NCBI RefSeq assembly: GCF_010384365.1
Contig: NZ_CP048397.1
Location: 3,782,001 to 3,846,000, forward strand
Origin: Streptomyces sp. S4.7
GTDB taxonomy: Bacteria > Actinomycetota > Actinomycetes > Streptomycetales > Streptomycetaceae
Length of the DNA: 64,000 bases
Reading direction: 5' to 3'
This document shows, piece after piece, positions 58,351-64,000 of the stretch (positions are counted from its first letter, which is position 1; each line of letters opens with the position of its first letter). The translations under genes and the position numbers were made by a program. Under the pieces are notes generated by a model that was given only the letters and a program-made list of their open reading frames with translations, did no database searches and was not told the origin of the DNA.

Positions 58351-58638
58351 TCAGGGCTGTCGGCGCGGGTCGGGCAGGCACCACGAGATCAGTGTGCGTG
58401 CTTCGGACAAGGTGTCGGCGGTGATGAGCTCTTCCACCGTCGCCCAGTCGGTGACGCCCGACTGCCATTTGCTCGTGCCGGTCGCGAGGAATCTGATGCG
58501 GACTTTCGAGGAGTACCACCGCTTGCGGTGCACCGGCGTCCCGACCGTCGGGACGTGATGTCGACCCCGGATGCCCGCGAACCTCGGATGGCGCACCGCC
58601 CACACCGGCATCTCGATGAAGGAGTCCTCCTCCGGCAC
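58351..58638 (-). CDS. Small protein of unknown function after the response regulator
   Basis: A 95-residue frame with good start evidence (AGGGGAGA before GTG), ten bases downstream of the regulator gene on the same strand. The sequence has a basic centre (HRKRWYSSKVRIRFLATGTSKWQSG) and an acidic helix (WATVEELITADTLSEARTLISWCL). No domain recognised. Likely co-transcribed with the regulator. Confidence 0.6.
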   Translation of the reverse strand: MPEEDSFIEMPVWAVRHPRFAGIRGRHHVPTVGTPVHRKRWYSSKVRIRFLATGTSKWQSGVTDWATVEELITADTLSEARTLISWCLPDPRRQP

Positions 58639-58648
58639 ACCGTCTCCC

Positions 58649-59434
58649 CTACTGTGCCGGCGCCGGCCGCTGTGAGGTCGGCCCGTGCGTGGTGCGGGGG
58701 CTGCACTCCAGCCGGTAGCCCATGCCGCGGATCGCGTCGATGGTGCAGCAGCTGCCGGACTCCTCGCGGAGCCTGTTGCGGACCCGCCGGACGTGGACGG
58801 TGAGGGTGTTGCTGTCCAGGCTGTCCGAGCCCCACAGGGCCTGGGTCAGTTCATTGCGGCTGACAACGCGGTTCGCGTTCTGCATCAGATAGCGCAGCAG
58901 CATGAATTCACGTACCGGCAACTGCAGCGGGCGGTCCCGTACGTGGACGTGAAACCCGGCCGGGTCAAGCTCGATGTCACCGACAGTCAGCGGGGTGGCT
59001 GAGCTGCCGATCGGGTTCAGTCCGGAGAGGAGAGGGAGGATCTCCTCGATCCGGTAGGGGCGGGTCACGAAGGCTACGGCGCCGGCGGCGAGGGCAGCGG
59101 TGGCTTCGTCCACTCCGTCGGGCCCGGCGCCGACGATCACGGGGACCGGCTTGAGTCTGGCGATCAGCGCCGTGACGTCGGCCGCGCCGACCACCGGCAG
59201 GGGTGCGCCGAGCAGTACCGCGCGGGGTTGGCAGACCCCGGCTTGCAGGAGCGCTTCGGCGCCGTCGCGGCAGGCGGTGACGTTGATACCCGCGGCGGCG
59301 AAGCGGGCGATGGCCTTGGCCGCGAGTTTCTCGTCGGACTCGGCGAGAAGCAGGGGCGGTTCGTGACCGGAGCCGGGGCAGCACGGGGCGGCCCGTGTGT
59401 CGGTCTCCGGTGGTCGTCGTGGGTCTGGGTACAC
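58649..59434 (-). CDS. OmpR-type response regulator with degenerate receiver
   Basis: A 261-residue protein with an N-terminal receiver-like domain (about 27-140) and a C-terminal winged helix (LPVREFMLLRYLMQNANRVVSRNELTQALWG, LTVHVRRVRNRLREE, IRGMGYRLE). The receiver lacks the phospho-acceptor: Gly76 is where Asp belongs (RAVLLGAPLP), Thr/Ser is replaced near 102-104, and Lys by Arg125. Cys pairs occur at 18-19 (APCCPG) and in the winged helix (SGSCCTID). No kinase gene is nearby. GTG at 59434 follows AAGGAG. It lies 52 bp after pstB. Confidence 0.85.
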   Translation of the reverse strand: MYPDPRRPPETDTRAAPCCPGSGHEPPLLLAESDEKLAAKAIARFAAAGINVTACRDGAEALLQAGVCQPRAVLLGAPLPVVGAADVTALIARLKPVPVIVGAGPDGVDEATAALAAGAVAFVTRPYRIEEILPLLSGLNPIGSSATPLTVGDIELDPAGFHVHVRDRPLQLPVREFMLLRYLMQNANRVVSRNELTQALWGSDSLDSNTLTVHVRRVRNRLREESGSCCTIDAIRGMGYRLECSPRTTHGPTSQRPAPAQ

Positions 59435-59486
59435 CTCTGGGACTCCTTCACGTATGGCGGTGCGCAAAGGGCAGTTGGTCTGCGGA

Positions 59487-60392
59487 TCAGCCGAAGCGGC
59501 CCGAGATGTAGTCCTCGGTGCGCTGGTCGGAGGGGTTGGAGAAGATGCGGGCCGTCTCGTCGTATTCGACGAGACGGCCGTGGCGTACGCCCTTGGCGTC
59601 GACGTCCGCCGTGAAGAAGGCGGTGCGGTGGGATACTCGCGCGGCCTGCTGCATGTTGTGGGTGACGACGATGATCGTGAATTCCCGGGACAACTGCTCC
59701 ATCAGGTCTTCGATCTTGGCCGTCGCGATGGGATCCAGGGCCGAGCAGGGCTCGTCCATGAGGATCACCTCGGGCTTGACCGCGATGGTGCGGGCGATGC
59801 ACAGGCGCTGCTGCTGGCCTCCCGACAGGGCCAGGGCGGAGGTCTTGAGCTTGTCCTTGACCTCGTCCCACAGGGCGGCGTGGGTGAGGGTCTCCTCGAC
59901 GAGGTCGTCGAGACTGCCCTTGAAGCCGCCGACCCTCGGCCCGTAGGCGATGTTGTCGTAGATCGACTTGGGGAACGGGTTCGGCTTCTGGAAGACCATG
60001 CCGATCCGGCGGCGGACCTCGATGGGATCGACCTCACGGCCGTACAGGTCCTCGTCGTGGTAGTGGACCTTGCCGGCCACACGCGCGGTGGGCACCAGGT
60101 CGTTCATGCGGTTGAAGCAGCGCAGTACGGTCGACTTGCCGCAGCCCGACGGGCCGATCATCGCGGTGATCTGGCGGTGTCCGATGTCCATGTTGACGTC
60201 GCGGACGGCCTCGTGGTCCCCGTAGAACACCGACAGACCGCCGACCTGGAAGACCGGGCTGGCAAGGGAGGGGGCATCGCGGAAGGCGACCTGCGGAGTC
60301 CGGGTTCCCCCGGCGGCGTCGGAGGAAGGGGGCATGGCGGTCTCCTGCGGAGTGTCGGCGGGCGGTTCGAGCGCGTCGGTGGCGGACGTCAT
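59487..60392 (-). CDS. pstB: Phosphate ABC transporter ATP-binding protein
   Basis: A 301-residue ABC ATPase: Walker [10 protein letters not shown], signature [16 protein letters not shown], Walker [14 protein letters not shown], with the PstB segment [10 protein letters not shown]. An extra 45-residue N-terminal stretch is Pro/Ala-rich. It follows pstA by four bases. Confidence 0.96.
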   Translation of the reverse strand: MTSATDALEPPADTPQETAMPPSSDAAGGTRTPQVAFRDAPSLASPVFQVGGLSVFYGDHEAVRDVNMDIGHRQITAMIGPSGCGKSTVLRCFNRMNDLVPTARVAGKVHYHDEDLYGREVDPIEVRRRIGMVFQKPNPFPKSIYDNIAYGPRVGGFKGSLDDLVEETLTHAALWDEVKDKLKTSALALSGGQQQRLCIARTIAVKPEVILMDEPCSALDPIATAKIEDLMEQLSREFTIIVVTHNMQQAARVSHRTAFFTADVDAKGVRHGRLVEYDETARIFSNPSDQRTEDYISGRFG

Positions 60393-60396
60393 GGGG

Positions 60397-61311
60397 TCAC
60401 CAGGTCCGGGAGTAGCGGTTGCGCAGCCAGATGGCCACGGAGTTCATGGCGAGCAGGATCGCCAGGAGGATGACGATCGCGGCCGAGGCGAGGGAGACGA
60501 ACTCGGCCCGTGACTGGCTGATCCAGTTGAAGATCTGGATCGGCAGAACGGTGAACTGGCTCTGCAGACCGGTCGGGTTGAACGTGATGAACGTCAGGCC
60601 GCCGAGGAGCAGCAGCGGCGCCGCCTCGCCGATGGCACGGGAGAGCGCGAGGATCGAGCCCGTCGCCATGCCGGGGACTGCCGCCGGGAGGACCTGGCGC
60701 GAGATGGTCTGCCACTGGGTGGCCCCCAGCGCGAGGGAAGCCTGGCGTATGGACTGCGGCACCGCTCGGATCGCCTCTCGCGAGGAGATGATCACCACGG
60801 GCAGGACCAGCAGGGACAGGGTCAGCGAGGCGGTGAGGACGGTCTGCCCGAAGCCCAGACCGCGGGAGATGATGCCGAGACCGAGGATGCCGTAGACGAT
60901 CGACGGGACGGCGGCCAGGTTCTGGATGTTGATCTCGATCGCCCGGTTCCACCACCGGTTCGGGTCGGCGTACTCCTCCAGATAGATCGCTGTGAGGATG
61001 CCGGTCGGCAGGCAGTACACGGCCGTGAACCCGATGACCCAGACGGTCCCCATGATCGCGGACTGGGCGCCTCCGTTCTCGGGAGCGATGATGTCCGGGA
61101 AGTTGGTCCACAGGCGCGGGTCCAGCCGGGACCATCCCTCGCTGATCACGTACGCGAGGAGAGAGCCGAGGAAGGCGACGGCGATCGCCAGGGAGACCCA
61201 CAGGCTCAGATGGAAGAACCGCTCCCGCAGCGGGGTGCCGCTCCCCCTGAGGCGTGGCACGTGCGGGGTGTCCCGCACGGGCGCGTCGCGGTCGATGACG
61301 TCGGGACTCAT
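60397..61311 (-). CDS. pstA: Phosphate ABC transporter permease PstA
   Basis: A 304-residue permease with six helices and the coupling segment [58 protein letters not shown]. It overlaps pstC by four bases (ATGA). Confidence 0.95.
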   Translation of the reverse strand: MSPDVIDRDAPVRDTPHVPRLRGSGTPLRERFFHLSLWVSLAIAVAFLGSLLAYVISEGWSRLDPRLWTNFPDIIAPENGGAQSAIMGTVWVIGFTAVYCLPTGILTAIYLEEYADPNRWWNRAIEINIQNLAAVPSIVYGILGLGIISRGLGFGQTVLTASLTLSLLVLPVVIISSREAIRAVPQSIRQASLALGATQWQTISRQVLPAAVPGMATGSILALSRAIGEAAPLLLLGGLTFITFNPTGLQSQFTVLPIQIFNWISQSRAEFVSLASAAIVILLAILLAMNSVAIWLRNRYSRTW

Positions 61312-62258
61312 TCGTACACCTCGCGGTACTTACGCACCAGACGGATGCTGAGCAGGTTCATCACCAGGGTCATCACGAACAGCAGGGAACCCACGGCGAA
61401 GATCGTCTGGTAGCCGGTCGAGCCGGTGGGCAGGTCGCCGATACCGGCCGCGGCGATGAACGCGGTCATGGTCTGCATGCCCTCCAGCGGGTTGAAGGAC
61501 AGATTCGGCTGGCCGCCGGCGGCGATCGCGACGATCATCGTTTCGCCCAGTGCCCGGGAGATGCCCAGCACGACAGCGGCGACGATGCCGGACAGCGCGG
61601 CCGGGAACACCACGCGCGTGGACACCTGCATGCGCGAGGAGCCGAGCGCGAACGCGCCGTCACGCAGGGCGCGGGGTACGGCGCTCATGGAGTCCTCGGC
61701 GAGCGAGGCGATCGTCGGGATGATCATGATGCCCATGACGAACCCGGCGGCCAGGGCGTTGAAGATCTGCGGGCCGTCCCCGGCGGGCCAGATGTCCTGC
61801 AACATTGGGGTGATGGCCTTCAGGGCGAAGAAGCCGTAGACCACGGTGGGGATGCCGGCGAGCACTTCCAGCAGCGGTTTGAAGACCGTGCGCACCCGGC
61901 GGTCGGCGTATTCACTCAGATACACGGCCGCGCCCAGTCCCAGCGGTACCGCGACGAGCAACGCGATGAGCGTGACCATCAGAGTGCCGCCGACCAGCGG
62001 CAGGACCCCGAAGTGCGGGGGCTTGAACAGCGGTGACCAGTTGGTGCCGGTGATGAACTCGCCGAAGTCGACCTTGCCGAAGAACTCGCCGGCCGGGGGG
62101 ATCAGGGCGATGACGATGCCGACCGTGGTCAGCACCGAGACCATGGAGGCGGCCACCAGGAGGACCTTGATGACCTTCTCGCCGTAGCGCGGCTGGGACC
62201 GCTTCAGGAAGCCGGGGCTTCCCGAAGCGGTACGCCGCCCGCTGAGGGAGGAGCTCAT
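61308..62258 (-). CDS. pstC: Phosphate ABC transporter permease PstC
   Basis: A 316-residue permease: LAGIPTVVYGFFALKAITPML, the coupling segment EDSMSAVPRALRDGAFALGSSRMQVSTRVVFPAALSGIVAAVVLGISRALGETMIV. ATGA overlap with pstS. Confidence 0.95.
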   Translation of the reverse strand: MSSSLSGRRTASGSPGFLKRSQPRYGEKVIKVLLVAASMVSVLTTVGIVIALIPPAGEFFGKVDFGEFITGTNWSPLFKPPHFGVLPLVGGTLMVTLIALLVAVPLGLGAAVYLSEYADRRVRTVFKPLLEVLAGIPTVVYGFFALKAITPMLQDIWPAGDGPQIFNALAAGFVMGIMIIPTIASLAEDSMSAVPRALRDGAFALGSSRMQVSTRVVFPAALSGIVAAVVLGISRALGETMIVAIAAGGQPNLSFNPLEGMQTMTAFIAAAGIGDLPTGSTGYQTIFAVGSLLFVMTLVMNLLSIRLVRKYREVYE

Positions 62259-63232
62259 GACTTGTGCTGCTCCCGCAGGGTTGCGAGGTCCTTCTTCAGT
62301 TCAGCTTCCTGTGTCGTGTTCAGCGGCACGAACTGCGACTTCTCCGCGATGTCGGCGTTGTTCTCGACGTAGAACTCGACGAACGCCTCAACCTCCGGCT
62401 TGTCCAGGGACGTCGCCTTGGGGTAGATGAACAGAGGGCGACTGAGCGGCTTGTACGTGCCGTCCTGCACCGTCTGGACGGTGGGCGCGACGCACCCGTC
62501 GCCGCCGTCGATCTCAAGGGCCTTGAGCTTGTCCTTGTTCTCCTCGAAGTAGGAGAGGCCGAAGTAGCCCATGCCGCCCTTGGAGCCCGACACACCGCGG
62601 ACGGTGACGTTGTCGTCCTCGCTCGGGTTGTAGTCGGTGCGCGAAGCGCCTTCCTCACCGTTGATGGCGTCGGTGAAGTAGTCGAAGGTGCCCGAGTCCG
62701 TGCCGGCTCCGAACAGCTCCATCTTCTGGTCCGGGAACTGCGGGTCGACCTGGTTCCAGTTGTTGACCTTGGAGCCCGGCTCCCAGATCTTCTTCAGCTG
62801 CTCGACGGTCAGGCAGTCCGCGAAGTCGTTGTCCTTGCTCACCACGACGGACAGACCGTCATTGGCGACAGTGAACTCCTCGAAGCTGATGCCCTCCCTG
62901 TCACAGAGCGCCGTCTCCTCGTCCTTGACCGGCCGCGACGCGTTGGCGATGTCGGTTTCCCCGGCACAGAACTTCTCGAAGCCGCCGCCGGTGCCGGACG
63001 TGCCCACGGTGACCTTGACGCCCGCGTTCTCGGCCTGGAAGAGCTGAGCCGCGGCGGTGGACAGCGGGGCGACCGTGCTGGAGCCGTCGACCTTGACGTT
63101 GCCGGCGAGCTTGTCGCCGTCACCACCGGAAGTGCCGGCGTCGGCACCGCCGCACGCACTCGCGGCCAGCAGCACAGCAGCCGATAGAGCCAGCGGAACC
63201 CTGGCCCGGCGCAACGAAGTGGATATGTTCAC
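62255..63232 (-). CDS. pstS: Phosphate-binding lipoprotein PstS
   Basis: A 325-residue periplasmic-type binding protein. The signal ends in a lipobox-like ASAC at about residue 27. Phosphate contacts are in DGSSTVAP, GTSGTGGGFEKFC, DIANASRP and GTDSGTFDYF. It heads pstSCAB. Streptomyces normally carries a pstSCAB operon elsewhere, so this may be a second copy belonging to the arsenic island. Confidence 0.95.
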   Translation of the reverse strand: MNISTSLRRARVPLALSAAVLLAASACGGADAGTSGGDGDKLAGNVKVDGSSTVAPLSTAAAQLFQAENAGVKVTVGTSGTGGGFEKFCAGETDIANASRPVKDEETALCDREGISFEEFTVANDGLSVVVSKDNDFADCLTVEQLKKIWEPGSKVNNWNQVDPQFPDQKMELFGAGTDSGTFDYFTDAINGEEGASRTDYNPSEDDNVTVRGVSGSKGGMGYFGLSYFEENKDKLKALEIDGGDGCVAPTVQTVQDGTYKPLSRPLFIYPKATSLDKPEVEAFVEFYVENNADIAEKSQFVPLNTTQEAELKKDLATLREQHKS

Positions 63233-63317
63233 GACTTTCGACCCTCGTGTCTGCCGGGCAACCCGGCGTTTGGCTCAGGCACGCAGCGCGCCCCGTTGAC
63301 CCTTGGATCGAAGCTCG

Positions 63318-63361
63318 CCTATATGAACAGGCGGTGTACGGACAGCCCCTTGGGGATGAAC
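63318..63361 (-). promoter_or_regulatory. PHO-box-like repeats upstream of pstS
   Basis: On the minus strand four 11-base units follow head to tail: GTTCATCCCCA, AGGGGCTGTCC, GTACACCGCCT and GTTCATATAGG. Units 1, 3 and 4 resemble the Streptomyces PhoP direct-repeat unit (GTTCACC-like, 11-base period). Confidence 0.55.
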
Positions 63362-63371
63362 TATAGTCAGG

Positions 63372-63385
63372 CATCTATATAGATG
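63372..63385. promoter_or_regulatory. Palindrome upstream of the PHO-box repeats
   Basis: CATCTATATAGATG is a perfect 14-base palindrome, of the A/T-rich ArsR/SmtB operator type, ten bases beyond the PHO-like repeats. It shares ATAGATG with the dyad at 57564. Confidence 0.6.
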
Positions 63386-63622
63386 ATCGGTAATCAATGC
63401 CGGTCGAGAATTCACCTGTCGCTCCGGCAGATCTCGACGATCTGTCCGTTGGATCTGCGGACTTCCGTGTTGCCCGGGGGGCGAGGAGCGGCAGCGGCGT
63501 CTGTTATCCGGGCGAGGGGAAGACTGGCGATCAACGTCACGACGACGCCAGTGCTTCTGTTCGGTGCCTCAGGGCGCGTGATCGGCCCGCTCTCGGCCGG
63601 GCGGGCCGTGGCACCGATCAAC
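63386..63622. other. Region left of the last frame, no supported gene
   Basis: Together with the pstS upstream region this makes a 390-bp non-coding gap. Frames here lack ribosome sites and have shadow-like composition. Confidence 0.4.
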
Positions 63623-63946
63623 TCAGCGCAGGTGGTAGGAGTCGATGGTGATCGTTCCTCGGCGTACAGGCTCGTCGGCGTAGACGTCCGGACGCAGCGC
63701 CGGCCCGTAAGCCCGGTCCATGGCGTCCAGCCGCCAGGGCGTCGTCCGGTAGTCGACGGTGCGGTAGTCGGCGATCAACTGGGCTACCTCCGTTGCGGAG
63801 TCATTGCCTTGCGGCATGAGATCGGCGGCGCGAGCGGCAGCGGCAACCCGTAGCGGGTCAGTCCACAGTGCCCGCTCCAGCCACGGGCGGGGTGCGCGGA
63901 GGCTGCGGACCGCGAACAGAAGCACGGGATCCCCGCGACGGAGCAT
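63623..63946 (-). CDS. Hypothetical protein near the right edge
   Basis: A 107-codon frame from an ATG with no clear ribosome site. The sequence (RAPRPWLERALWTDPLRVAAAARAADLM, then YRTTPWRLDAMDRAYGPALRPDVY) looks protein-like but is not recognised. An in-frame stop lies about 33 bases upstream, so it does not continue out of the window. It may be a remnant of a larger gene. Confidence 0.45.
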   Translation of the reverse strand: MLRRGDPVLLFAVRSLRAPRPWLERALWTDPLRVAAAARAADLMPQGNDSATEVAQLIADYRTVDYRTTPWRLDAMDRAYGPALRPDVYADEPVRRGTITIDSYHLR

Positions 63947-64000
63947 TGCCGGCGTGAGAAGTGGTGAGCACCGCTGTCAGCGAGACGAGCCTTCTGTCGT

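Noticed and set aside
59164..59871. Minus-strand frame overlapping pstB and the regulator
   Set aside because: It lies in another frame over both real genes and shows no motif.

Overview
The window is about 70% G+C, read in the dense, short-intergenic style of Streptomyces. Gene order and protein sequences match the Streptomyces chromosomal replication-origin region: trxBA, parAB, rsmG, jag, yidC, yidD, rnpA, rpmH, dnaA, oriC, dnaN, gnd, recF, gyrB, gyrA, then the crgA, sortase, pknB, pbpA and fha block. Genes to the left of oriC are mostly on the minus strand and the dnaN-gyrA side is on the plus strand, so transcription runs away from the origin.

Positions 1-22,040 are housekeeping. They hold the thioredoxin pair, the ParAB partition genes with three exact parS sites, the ribosome and membrane-insertion cluster, and an origin of nearly 900 bp with about twenty DnaA boxes. 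The origin also has a CTA-triplet run directly after two boxes that looks like a DnaA-trio unwinding element. Positions 22,040-46,330 hold three tRNA genes (Ile, Ala, Leu), two Ser/Thr kinases, regulators, a rhomboid protease, CrgA and two class E sortases. They also hold the cell-wall and signalling operon fhaA-fhaB-PP2C-ftsW/rodA-pbpA-pknB. A convergent intergenic gap at 32.66-32.93 kb carries a second small cluster of perfect DnaA boxes.

After the tRNA-Leu gene the character changes. Positions 46,390-49,090 are debris: a transposase C-terminus, a broken IS3-type element, a pseudogene with an in-frame stop and about 0.8 kb of decayed sequence. Positions 49,094-63,400 form an arsenic and phosphate island. 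It contains an MFS transporter, a flavoprotein with a Cys-rich tail, ArsO-like monooxygenase, three different ArsR repressors, a truncated ArsN-like acetyltransferase, ACR3, ArsC and a thioredoxin reductase (ArsT). It continues with a thioredoxin-like protein, a second arsenate-reductase-like phosphatase with an extra N-terminal helical domain, a degenerate response regulator and a complete pstSCAB operon.

The likely logic of the island is that arsenate is reduced by ArsC (recycled by ArsT) and arsenite is pumped out by ACR3. Organic or oxidised forms may be handled by the flavoproteins, the MFS pump and the acetyltransferase, while a dedicated high-affinity Pst system keeps phosphate coming in under arsenate stress. 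Repeated operator-like sequences tie these units to the three ArsR proteins, and the pstS upstream region combines PHO-box-like 11-mers with an ArsR-like palindrome. This island, especially its cross-wiring to phosphate uptake and the Cys-rich flavoprotein and regulator, is the best candidate in the window for something not yet described.
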